A DNA stretch of 27,601 bases from CAYQAJ01 sp964415245 (GTDB lineage Bacteria; Planctomycetota; Planctomycetia; Pirellulales; Pirellulaceae): the NCBI GenBank assembly GCA_964415245.1, contig CAYQAJ010000033.1, forward strand, positions 1-27,601, read 5' to 3'. The translations under genes and the position numbers were made by a program. Under the pieces are notes generated by a model that was given only the letters and a program-made list of their open reading frames with translations, ran no database searches and was not told where the DNA came from. Shown piece after piece: positions 16,321 through 23,356 of the stretch. The number at the start of each line of letters is the position of its first letter. The stretch's first letter is position 1.

Positions 16321-17913
16321 ATGGTCCGCGGCGACAAGGTTTATCTGGCGGTCGATCTGGGCGCGTCGAACGGTCGCGTGGTGGCCGGGCTGTTCGACGG
16401 GCGGCGGCTCGCGCTCGAAGAGGTGTACCGCTTCGACAACGGCGGGGTCGTCGCGGCGGGGCGGATGTACTGGGACGTGTTGCGGCTGTGGGGCGACTTG
16501 GTGGCCGGGCTGCGTGCCGCCGCTGCTCGCTACGGGGCCCGCGTGGCGAGCGTGGGCGTCGACACGTGGGGAGTCGACTTCGCTCTGTTGGGACGTGGCG
16601 ACGAATTGCTGGCCAACCCGCTGCACTACCGCGACCTGCGCATCACCGACATCCTCGAACGGGCGTTTGCAATCGTTCCCCGCGACGAGATTTTCGCCGA
16701 GAGCGGCTTGCAGTTCATGGAGTTCAACTCCCTCTACCAGCTTCTGGCGATGAAGCTGGCCGGCTCGCCGGTGCTGGACGCGGCCGAGTCTATGCTGCTG
16801 ATGCCCGACCTGTTCCACTGGCTGCTCACCGGCGAGAAGTCGAACGAAGTGACCGACGCCTCGACCACGCAGTTCTACAACCCCCGCACGCGCGACTGGT
16901 CGCGTGGGCTGCTCGAACGGTTCGGCTTGCCGACGAACATCCTGGGCAAGCTCACGCCGCCGGGCACGCGATTGGGGCGGCTGCGAAAAAGCGTGGCCGA
17001 GGAAACGGGGCTGAGCGATGCCGAAGTGGTGCTGCCCGGCACGCACGATACGGCCAGCGCGGTGATGGCGGTGCCGGTGGATGTGGGGGCGACGGCGGAG
17101 AGCGGGATGCAAAACCGTCCGCAAAAAGGGGGACAGGCACTCTTTGCCTCGCAAACTCGGCAAAGTGAGCCAGTCCCCGACGGTTTTGCGAAGCCCGCTT
17201 GGTGCTACATCAGCAGCGGCACTTGGTCGCTGATGGGCGTCGAGGTGCCGGAGCCGGTCATCAACGATACGTGTTATCGGCTGAACTTCACCAACGAAGG
17301 GGGCGTGGGGGGCACGACGCGGCTCTTGAAGAACATCGCCGGCATGTGGCTGGTGCAGGAGTGCCGCCGCATCTGGCAGCAGGCCGGCCGCACGTTCGAG
17401 TGGGATGAACTGGTGTCGTTGGCCGAGCGAAGTCCGCCGCACGGCCCGCTCATCAACCCCGACGATGCCCGGTTCGTCGCCCCGCGCGACATGCCCGCGG
17501 CGATTGTGGAGTTTTTGCGCGAGAGCGAGCAATCGGCACCGCAGAGCGAGGGGGCCTTCGTCCGCTGCGCGTACGAGAGCATTGCGCTGCGCTACCGCAT
17601 GGTGCTCACTTGGCTCGAGCAGCTTGTCGAGGGGCCGATCGACACGATTCACATTGTGGGGGGCGGCGCCCACAATCGGCTGCTGTGCCAGATGGCCGCC
17701 GATGCCACGGGCCGCTGCGTGGTGGCCGGGCCAACCGAGGCCACCGCGATCGGCAACCTGATGATGCAGGCGGTGGCCGCCGGCGACGTGGGATCGATCG
17801 CCGAAGCGCGGCAGGTGATCCGCGACAGCTTCGACGTGCAATCGTACGAACCGCGCGGCACTACGGCGTGGGACGAGTCGTACGGCCGGTTCCAGAAGCT
17901 GCTGGGCGACTAA
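16321..17913 (+). CDS. rhaB: Rhamnulokinase (FGGY family) with an in-frame 27-codon REP-like insert
   Basis: 530 residues from ATG 16321; a TTG 36 bases earlier is less likely. A cytosolic sugar kinase phosphorylating L-rhamnulose (by family). Motifs: phosphate-binding DLGASNGRVV at 12-21; SVGVDTWGVDFALL; QFMEFNSLYQL; MPDLFHWLLTGEKSNE; LPGTHDTASAV; YISSGTWSLMGVE; and the second-domain GGGAHNRLLCQMAADATG and GPTEATAIGNLMMQA. The rhamnulokinase subfamily is favoured by the NSLYQL and SSGTWSLMG blocks. Odd point: residues 263-290 (17109-17189) are not kinase sequence but a copy of the dispersed palindromic repeat, placed exactly between the two lobes (after AVMAVPVDVGA, before YISSGTW) and keeping the frame. 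The enzyme could still fold if this is a surface loop. The gene lies 39 bp upstream of the oxidoreductase, so the two are probably one transcript. Confidence 0.9.
   Translation: MVRGDKVYLAVDLGASNGRVVAGLFDGRRLALEEVYRFDNGGVVAAGRMYWDVLRLWGDLVAGLRAAAARYGARVASVGVDTWGVDFALLGRGDELLANPLHYRDLRITDILERAFAIVPRDEIFAESGLQFMEFNSLYQLLAMKLAGSPVLDAAESMLLMPDLFHWLLTGEKSNEVTDASTTQFYNPRTRDWSRGLLERFGLPTNILGKLTPPGTRLGRLRKSVAEETGLSDAEVVLPGTHDTASAVMAVPVDVGATAESGMQNRPQKGGQALFASQTRQSEPVPDGFAKPAWCYISSGTWSLMGVEVPEPVINDTCYRLNFTNEGGVGGTTRLLKNIAGMWLVQECRRIWQQAGRTFEWDELVSLAERSPPHGPLINPDDARFVAPRDMPAAIVEFLRESEQSAPQSEGAFVRCAYESIALRYRMVLTWLEQLVEGPIDTIHIVGGGAHNRLLCQMAADATGRCVVAGPTEATAIGNLMMQAVAAGDVGSIAEARQVIRDSFDVQSYEPRGTTAWDESYGRFQKLLGD
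17109..17189. repeat. REP-like palindromic repeat, copy B, inside rhaB
   Basis: An 81-bp copy bounded by a perfect 11-bp inverted repeat (GCAAAACCGTC / GACGGTTTTGC). The internal pair GGGGACAGGCACTCTTTGC and GGCAAAGTGAGCCAGTCCCC matches copy A. Its length is a multiple of three and it is open in the rhaB frame, translating to a peptide containing GGQALFA and QSEPVPDGF. Copies A and C translate to similar words in the corresponding frame (GQAHFAPRTAQ, EPVPD). Confidence 0.9.
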
Positions 17914-17952
17914 CCGCTACACCGAAGACTTCACTTCCAAGGAGCAGCAACC

Positions 17953-18993
17953 ATGGTGCGAGTCGGCATCGCGGGCATCGGCTTCATGGGCTGGATTCAC
18001 TGGCTGGCCTACCAGCGCGTGCGTGCTGCGCGGGTCGTCGCGATCTCGACGCGCGACAAAAAAAAGCTCGCAGGCGACTGGCGCGGCATCCAGGGTAACT
18101 TCGGGCCGCCCGGCGAGCGGGTCGATCTGTCGGGCATCGCCGCGTACGCCACGTTCGACGAGTTGCTGGCCGACAAGAAGGTCGACATGGTCGACTTGTG
18201 TCTGCCGCCTCACCTGCACGCCAAGGCGACGCTCGAAGCGCTGCGAGCGGGCAAGCACGTGCTATGCGAAAAGCCCATGGCGCTCAACGCCGCCGACTGC
18301 ACGCGGATGGTCGCGGCGGCCCGCAAGGCCAAACGGCAGCTCCTGATCGCGCACGTGCTGCCGTTCTTCCCCGAGTACGCCTACGCGCGCAAAGTGATCG
18401 ACAGCGGCAAGTACGGGCGGCTGCTCGGCGGCTCGTTCCGCCGCGTCATCTCCGACCCGCTGTGGCTCAAGGATTTTTATAGGCCCGATCGCGTGGGGGG
18501 GCCGCTCATCGACCTGCACGTGCACGATGCCCACTTCATCCGCCTGCTGTTCGGCATGCCGACGAAGCTCGTGAGCCAGGGGCGGATGCGGGGCGACGTA
18601 GTCGAGTATTGCCAGACGCAGTTTCAATTCCGCGATCCGCGGTTGGTCGTGTCGGCCACCAGCGGAGTGATTCATCAGCAGGGCCGACCCTTCACGCACG
18701 CGTTTGAAATCCACCTGGAACGGGCCACGCTGCACTACGACTTCGCCGCCCTGGCCGATACAGTGGAGCTGATGCCGCTCAAGGTGTTCACGCCCGACGG
18801 CAAAGTGACGCGGCCCAAGCTGGGCGAGGCCGACTCGGTGCTGGCGTTCGAGGCCGAGATCAAAGAGGCCGCCGCCTCGGCCACCAAGAACAAGCCGTCG
18901 CCCCTACTCTCGGGCGAACTGGCCCGCGACGCGATTATCCTGTGCCAGAAGCAGACCGAGTCGGTAAAGAAGGGGAAAGCGGTGAACGTCTGA
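17953..18993 (+). CDS. Gfo/Idh/MocA family oxidoreductase
   Basis: 346 residues, ATG 17953 preceded by AAGGAG at about 9 bases. The N-terminal Rossmann fold has GIAGIGFMG (GxGxxG at residues 8-13), then VDMVDLCLPPHLHAKATLEA, and the hallmark HVLCEKPMA (EKP near residue 108). The substrate-domain helix GGPLIDLHVHDAHFIRLLFG carries the conserved Asp/His pair near residue 190. NAD(P)-dependent oxidation or reduction of a sugar or cyclitol is expected; the exact substrate cannot be read. It is probably cotranscribed with the upstream rhamnulokinase, and together with the divergent ThuA gene forms a sugar-metabolism group. No signal peptide, so cytosolic, unlike many Tat-exported planctomycete paralogues. 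Confidence 0.93.
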   Translation: MVRVGIAGIGFMGWIHWLAYQRVRAARVVAISTRDKKKLAGDWRGIQGNFGPPGERVDLSGIAAYATFDELLADKKVDMVDLCLPPHLHAKATLEALRAGKHVLCEKPMALNAADCTRMVAAARKAKRQLLIAHVLPFFPEYAYARKVIDSGKYGRLLGGSFRRVISDPLWLKDFYRPDRVGGPLIDLHVHDAHFIRLLFGMPTKLVSQGRMRGDVVEYCQTQFQFRDPRLVVSATSGVIHQQGRPFTHAFEIHLERATLHYDFAALADTVELMPLKVFTPDGKVTRPKLGEADSVLAFEAEIKEAAASATKNKPSPLLSGELARDAIILCQKQTESVKKGKAVNV

Positions 18994-19209
18994 AAGCGAA
19001 AGGCGGATAACGGAGAGCGGAATGCAAGATTGGAGCCTGAAGCGCAAGCGAAGGAGCGGAAAGAGGGAGATCGACCAGCGAACGGCGGAATCCAGGGAGC
19101 GTTACCCCCCGCTGGCGTTATCCCCCTAAAAACGCATCAAGGACTATCGGAACGATATACTTTGCAAACCCATACGGTCGGCGGCCAGTGGCGGCTGACC
19201 GGCCACTTT

Positions 19210-19446
19210 TTACTTCGCCAAGAACTCCGTGCCCTTTTGCGTAATTTCGGCGATATCGCCAGCCTCACCACCCAAGATAAACTCGCGTTTGCGGCACCAG
19301 TAATGCACGTCGCCCGCGCCAAGCCCGCTTTCGCCGAAAGCTGTTGGCGCGACGATGGCTTTTGTGGTGGGCACTCCGACCTCTTGGATTGCCTTCAGAC
19401 ATCGCTTGATGGCGGAGTCGGGCGGAGGTGTACGTGGTTTGGCCAT
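19210..19446 (-). CDS. Small winged-helix-like protein, 78 aa
   Basis: Start ATG 19446. The sequence has a compact helix-helix-strand look: SAIKRCLKAIQEVGVPTT, GESGLGAGDVHYWCRKREFI and GDIAEITQKGTEFLAK. The last block, EIT-x-KG-x-E-FL, resembles the wing and final helix of small winged helix-turn-helix proteins. A DNA-binding role is therefore plausible but not shown. It lies 13 bp downstream of the 56-aa gene on the same strand, so the two are probably cotranscribed. Codon use looks native. A longer frame extending upstream to 19623 overlaps the 56-aa gene in another frame and has a scrambled Arg/Ser-rich N-terminus, so I reject that extension. Confidence 0.6.
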   Translation of the reverse strand: MAKPRTPPPDSAIKRCLKAIQEVGVPTTKAIVAPTAFGESGLGAGDVHYWCRKREFILGGEAGDIAEITQKGTEFLAK

Positions 19447-19459
19447 GATGCTGTAACAC

Positions 19460-19630
19460 TCACTTCTTCGGCTTGGCCTTCCCAGCCTTCTTCTTCGCCG
19501 GCTCTGGCTTGACCCGCACCAGCCCCTCCACAGCTTTCTCGAACGGCAGGGGGATTGAGACTGGTGGCTTTTTGGGCTCCGCCAGTTCGTCCCACCGGGG
19601 CTTATCGGGCGGCCTGCTCTCATTCGTCAT
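19460..19630 (-). CDS. Small basic protein, 56 aa
   Basis: A 56-codon frame, ATG 19630 to TGA 19460. The protein is MTNESRPPDKPRWDELAEPK at the start, PLPFEKAVEGLVRVKPEP in the middle and a Lys/Ala/Pro-rich tail ending AKPKK. The central PFEKAVEGLV-x-VKPE block looks like a short amphipathic helix, and I recall similar short proteins in planctomycetes. With the 78-aa gene it makes a two-gene unit whose size and order resemble small toxin-antitoxin or regulator pairs, but no toxin fold is recognised. Upstream (19754-19769) is the palindrome TGGCACGATTGTGCCA, a possible operator. Confidence 0.55.
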   Translation of the reverse strand: MTNESRPPDKPRWDELAEPKKPPVSIPLPFEKAVEGLVRVKPEPAKKKAGKAKPKK

Positions 19631-19753
19631 CGGATTGCTCCATTGTGGCGTCGCGCTCGTTGGCGTGTCCGCCAGCCGGCGTTATACGGGCATCGGCGAT
19701 TCCTGCCAGCATTACGGAATGCCGCAAAACCACTTGCGGCGCAGAAACAGAAT

Positions 19754-19769
19754 ATGGCACGATTGTGCC
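19754..19769. promoter_or_regulatory. Palindrome TGGCAC-GATT-GTGCCA, possible operator
   Basis: A perfect 6-bp inverted repeat with a 4-bp spacer, about 125 bp upstream of the two small minus-strand genes. It could be a repressor site for the winged-helix-like product, but no promoter boxes with good spacing are visible, so this is a guess from symmetry and position. Confidence 0.3.
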
Positions 19770-19877
19770 ACAAATGATGTAAGGGGTTGCTTCTTGGAGG
19801 ATCGTCCCTCTGTGCCAATATGACTGAGACACTTGCCTCCTCGTTCATTACCGTAGAGGGCGAGGAGGGAAGGAGTC

Positions 19878-20105
19878 ATGAACCAGGATGGATTCAGGGA
19901 TGCTCGGGCCGCGGGGCTGGGCGGAACGGAAGGAGGCCGTAGGCCGACTGGAGTTCCGCCCAGCCCCGCGGCGGCGGCCGGCGACACCAAGTCCCCGGAA
20001 GCCGCGGCAGGATCTCCGGCGACCGCCACAGAGTCCCCGTCGGCCAGGTGTCCCCGCAGGCCGAAAGGCTCACAACCTCAGAAAGTTATAATTACTTATT
20101 GTTGA
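19878..20105 (+). CDS. Doubtful 75-aa open frame with a strong ribosome-binding site
   Basis: ATG 19878 is preceded by GGAAGGAG at ideal spacing, which is unusual for a chance frame. The product is Ala/Gly/Pro/Ser/Thr-rich, with no fold, and much of it is encoded by a 19-bp perfect inverted repeat (19909-19927 and 19953-19971). It could be a short leader, a decayed gene start overtaken by a repeat, or nothing. Recorded because of the start signal; I assign no function. Confidence 0.25.
   Translation: MNQDGFRDARAAGLGGTEGGRRPTGVPPSPAAAAGDTKSPEAAAGSPATATESPSARCPRRPKGSQPQKVIITYC
19909..19971. repeat. Perfect 19-bp inverted repeat
   Basis: CCGCGGGGCTGGGCGGAAC at 19909-19927 and its exact reverse complement at 19953-19971, with a 25-bp spacer. 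This is a very stable GC-rich hairpin with no T-tract after it. Confidence 0.9.
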
Positions 20106-20550
20106 CTTTCCGGACCGTGGCGGGTAGGATTCTTGCGGCCAGAGTGTTCCGTTTTCCGTTCCGGCTGGCGGCGACTGACTACGGACCACGGACAACTGAC
20201 AACCACCCTGTTCCGTTTTCCGATTTCCGCCGGCCGGAAACCACCGCCAAGGCGCAAAGAGCGGAAAGGGACCCAGCGATGCTCCGACATCCGACTCCGG
20301 CTTTCCGGCTCTGGACTCTCGACTCTGTTCCGGATTTCGCGACATGCCAACCGTCATGAAAGCGACATCCATGGCGGAAACGACATGCCGACCACCGATA
20401 ACCTCCGTTTTCACCGCCGTTAACGCCCGTTATTCGCCCGCGTTTTTGTTTCAGCCCCGCGACCAGGTCGCTTGGGCAGGCCGACGGACGGCATTCAGCC
20501 GACGACCGACCACCAACAACCCGCCACCGACGTTCGAGAGCCGATGGCAT

Positions 20551-20650
20551 TTTCCGATGTCCGACATCCGAATTCCGACCTCCGACTTCCAACGTCCGCC
20601 TTCCGACTTCCGCCTTCCGACCTCCGACGTCCAACGTCCGCCTTCCGACG
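20551..20650. repeat. Low-complexity TTCCGAC/TCCGACNTCC tract
   Basis: About 100 bp of degenerate 6-8-bp words (TTCCGAC, TCCGACC, TCCAACG, TCCGCC). Looser versions surround it (20270-20345, 20680-20715). It is open in several frames only because stops are rare in such words. Confidence 0.75.
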
Positions 20651-20803
20651 TGCGTTCGCTCGCACTTCAGGCTCCGAATCCCCTTCCGACTCTCGACTCT
20701 GGACTTTTTGCTTCCTTGCACCGGCCAAATGCCCCATTACAATGGGGGACTGCATCGTCACACCTGTACTCCCGCTTGATGTTTCCTCCTGTAAAAGGTT
20801 GTT

Positions 20804-20881
20804 GCAAAACCGATCAGAAAAGGGGACAGGCACACTTTGCTCCGAGGACTGCGCAAAATGAGCCAGTCCCCGACAATTTTG
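20804..20881. repeat. REP-like palindromic repeat, copy C
   Basis: GCAAAACCG (20804) to CGACAATTTTG (20881), with the internal arms GGGGACAGGCACACTTTGC and GCAAAATGAGCCAGTCCCC. The right outer end has drifted (CAATTTTG rather than CGGTTTTG). It is immediately followed by copy D. Confidence 0.88.
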
Positions 20882-21021
20882 AAAACCGATCAGAGAAGGG
20901 GACAGGAAAACTCCAAGTTTTCGGTGTTCAGTTTTCAGTATTTAGCCGGCAGGCAAATCTGCAACTGACTACGGACGACTGACAACGGACGAGCGCAAAG
21001 TGAGCCAGTCCCCGACGGTTT
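20882..21021. repeat. REP-like palindromic repeat, copy D, split by ~86 bp
   Basis: The left half AAAACCGATCAGAGAAGGGG... (20882-20906) and the right half GCGCAAAGTGAGCCAGTCCC... (20993-21021) are separated by 86 bp of unrelated sequence (20907-20992) that contains the CTGACTACGGAC phrase also found at 20176. It looks like one copy interrupted by another kind of low-complexity repeat, or two half copies. Confidence 0.75.
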
Positions 21022-21060
21022 GGAATCACGTTCTAAATTTCCCTGCAAGGAGCCGATTCG

Positions 21061-21663
21061 ATGAAACTCGCCATGGCAGTCTTGATGTGTGGTTCGTTTT
21101 TGTCCGCCGCTCTTCTGGGTGCCGCGCTGCGTGCCGAGGACGACGCGGGCGAACTGGAGGTGGGCAGTAAAGCGCCCGCTTTCACCTGCACCGACGACAA
21201 GGGCGGTACCTTCAAGTCGACCGACGTGGTGGGCAAGAAGGTTCTCGTGGTGTACTTCTATCCGGCAGCGCTCACCGGCGGCTGCACCAAGCAGGCCTGC
21301 GGCTTCCGCGACGACATGAAGACCCTGAAGGAGAAGGGGGTCGAAGTGGTCGGGGTCAGCGGCGACAACCCCGAGGGACTGCAACTCTTCAAAAAAGTGC
21401 ACAACCTGAACTTCACGCTGTTGGCCGACTCGGATGGAGCGGTCGGTAAGAAGTTCGGCGTGCCGGTCGGGAACGGCGGCAAATTCACGTTTACCGACGC
21501 CGACGGCAACGAGCACGTGCTGGTCCGCGGCGTGACCGAGAACCGCTGGACGTTCGTCATCGACAAGGAGGGCAACATTGCCCTGAAGAACACCAAGGTG
21601 AACGCCGCCGAAGACAGCAAGGCGATCCTGGCACTCGTCGAGGAATTGAAGGGCGAGAACTAG
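21061..21663 (+). CDS. Exported peroxiredoxin (AhpC/TSA, BCP-like)
   Basis: 200 residues, ATG 21061 with AAGGAG nine bases upstream. An N-terminal signal peptide (MAVLMCGSFLSAALLGAALR, then AEDD) sends it to the periplasm. Thioredoxin-fold peroxidase: PAALTGGC at 68-75 supplies the Pro-x3-Thr-x2-Cys active site with peroxidatic Cys75, and Cys80 in CTKQAC is placed like the resolving Cys of atypical BCP/PrxQ enzymes. Later blocks VEVVGVSGDNPEGLQLFKKV, NFTLLADSDGAVGKKFGV and RWTFVIDKEGNIALK complete the fold. It reduces hydroperoxides using a thioredoxin-like donor; the TlpA protein at the window start is a conceivable but unproven partner. Monocistronic by context, with repeats upstream. Confidence 0.93.
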   Translation: MKLAMAVLMCGSFLSAALLGAALRAEDDAGELEVGSKAPAFTCTDDKGGTFKSTDVVGKKVLVVYFYPAALTGGCTKQACGFRDDMKTLKEKGVEVVGVSGDNPEGLQLFKKVHNLNFTLLADSDGAVGKKFGVPVGNGGKFTFTDADGNEHVLVRGVTENRWTFVIDKEGNIALKNTKVNAAEDSKAILALVEELKGEN

Positions 21664-22063
21664 CGCGCGGGCCTGCGATCGTGCGGGCATGATGCGGAGT
21701 GCCAGCGCGGATCGCGCGGTCGACTCGCAACAGGTTTCGGTCCGGCAGTGCAATCTGCCGCGCTAGACATTCGAGACCAACGTGGCCACCCGACGGAAAG
21801 CATCCGTTGGATGGCCTCTTTCCTGCGCCGGGCACGTCTCGATCGACGTTCTCACGGACGCTGCCAAGTTGCCGAACAGTCGCCGAGGCGCATAGGTGAC
21901 GACTTCGCCTCCGCTTCGCTGCCAGCAGCCGGTCAGCGATGAACCTTTTCCGGGCGCGCGATTGCCGGATCGATCGCAGCCTACCGCACTTCGGCGGCGG
22001 CCAAGGCGTAACATGCAGAACGCAAGCATGTTACGCATTTCTCTGGGATTTCTCCTAATGGCG

Positions 22064-22091
22064 TTCACAGAGCGGCGAAAGGGGCTAAAAT
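22064..22091 (+). promoter_or_regulatory. Possible sigma-70-type promoter for the DUF1559 gene
   Basis: TTCACA (22064-22069), a 16-bp spacer and TAAAAT (22086-22091), 155 bp before the ATG at 22246. Matches to TTGACA/TATAAT are 5/6 and 5/6. Planctomycete promoter consensus is poorly known, so confidence is low. Confidence 0.3.
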
Positions 22092-22196
22092 CGCGTTCTA
22101 ACGATACCGATTCTCAATATCACTATAACACGCGCTCCCGAGTCGCCCCTCATTCCTCCACCCGCCAGGCGGCATGAACGCTTGCCCCCGACCGCA

Positions 22197-22236
22197 CGGC
22201 CGCTGGCATTTGAAAACGGCCGCTGCCATTTGAAAG
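22197..22236 (+). repeat. 20-bp tandem duplication at the DUF1559 ribosome-binding site
   Basis: CGGCCGCTGGCATTTGAAAA (22197-22216) and CGGCCGCTGCCATTTGAAAG (22217-22236) match at 18 of 20 positions. The second copy runs into AAAGGAG, the ribosome-binding site of the ATG at 22246. Confidence 0.85.
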
Positions 22237-22245
22237 GAGCCCTCC

Positions 22246-23287
22246 ATGGCCTCAGCTCTCCCCCAGCGATCGCCACGCCGCCGCCGCGGCTTCACGTTGG
22301 TAGAAATGCTGGTGGTGATCGGCATCATCGGCATCTTGACTGCTTTGCTGCTCCCCGCGATTCATGCTGCACGTGCCGCCGCGCGTCGCGCCTCGTGCAG
22401 CAACAACCTTAAGCAAGTCGGCGTTGCGCTTTCGCATTTTGCAACCGCCCGCCGACACTATCCCGCAAGCTGGAGGTCGACCGCGCCCGAAGCTTCCGGC
22501 GACATCGACGGATGGTCGGTGCACGGCCAGCTTCTCCCCTTATCTCGAGCAGATGAACGTATCAGAGCGCATCGACTTCGATGAAAGCTATGAGGACATT
22601 CCGAGCGTCGACATGGGCGGAGGCGTACTGCAGAAGCTCAGCGCGTTTCGCGTTCCTTCTTACGTCTGCCCCTCCGAGCCGGTGGACGAGGTGCGATTCG
22701 AAGACGGCGTTCCGGCGCACTATCCTGTCAGCTACGGCGCCAACGTCGGCGTGTGGTTCGTCTACGACCCCGCGACCGGCACCGGCGGACCGGGCGCCTT
22801 CTTTCCCGACAGTCGGCTGTCGGGCAAGGACTTTTTCGACGGCCTGAGCAACACCATCGCCATGGCCGAGGTGAAGCCGTGGAATCCGTATTACCGTAAT
22901 GCCGGGCTCGCGGCCGACCCTGGCATCCCGAATCCTGCATCGGTCTGCGGACTGGGGGGCGACTTCAAGGCCAATAGCGGTCACACCGAATGGGTCGACG
23001 GCCGAGCTCATCAGACCGGCTTTACCACGACTTTCACTCCCAACACCGAGGTGATCTGCAACGTGGGGGGCGTGGATTACGACGTCGACTGGACCAACCA
23101 GCAGGAAGGAAAGTCGGCCACCGCGCCGACGTTCGACGCGGTCACAGCCCGCAGCTACCACAGCGGCGGCGTTCAAGTGCTGATGATGGACGGCTCGGTC
23201 CACTTCGTCGAGGAGGAAATCAACCTCGACGTGTGGCGGCGGCTCTCGACCCGGGCCGGCAGAGAAGTTGTCGAACCGCTCGACTGA
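22246..23287 (+). CDS. DUF1559 pilin-like secreted protein, interrupted by a +1 frame break
   Basis: ATG 22246 with AAGGAG eight bases upstream. The N-terminus is a type IV pilin-like prepilin signal: RRRRGFTLVEMLVVIGIIGI then LTALLLPAIHAARAAARRAS, followed by the DUF1559 start CSNNLKQVGVALSHF. The C-terminus closes with the family block SYHSGGVQVLMMDGSVHFVE. Between them the frame changes: codons run in frame 1 to CCC at 22537-22539, and the protein continues (YLEQMNVSERIDF) only if T22540 is skipped. Without the shift, translation stops at 22584. The restored protein is about 346 residues, normal for DUF1559. Either a genuine +1 frameshift site (CCC-T followed by TTA), a recent mutation, or a sequence error. 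DUF1559 proteins are abundant exported planctomycete proteins of unknown role. Confidence 0.88.
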
Positions 23288-23356
23288 TTGTGCGAGATCT
23301 GCGTGAAGGAGCCCGATAATCGGCGCGGCGCCCCGCATAAGCTCCGGCACAAGCGA

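Larger units (their letters stand above)
19631..21060. other. Long repeat-rich stretch without secure genes
   Basis: It holds a small palindrome (19754-19769), a long perfect inverted repeat inside a doubtful 75-codon frame (19878-20105), TCCGAC-type low-complexity sequence (about 20270-20715), and two REP-like copies (20804-21021). The phrase CTGACTACGGACCACGGACAACTGACAAC (20 bases at most match consecutively elsewhere) recurs in shortened form at 20965-20990, and TGTTCCGTTTTCCG occurs near 20148 and 20209. Confidence 0.6.
21664..22245. other. Intergenic region upstream of the DUF1559 gene
   Basis: About 580 bp. No gene is supported on either strand. Near its right end are a possible sigma-70-like promoter (22064-22091) and a 20-bp tandem duplication just before the DUF1559 start. 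Confidence 0.55.

Noticed and set aside
16276..17841. 521-codon minus-strand open frame opposite rhamnulokinase
   Set aside because: Composition is His/Arg/Pro/Gly-rich shadow sequence; the plus strand carries all FGGY kinase motifs.
20344..20982. 212-codon plus-strand open frame
   Set aside because: Composed of TTCCGAC low-complexity words and two REP-like copies; no protein-like segment.
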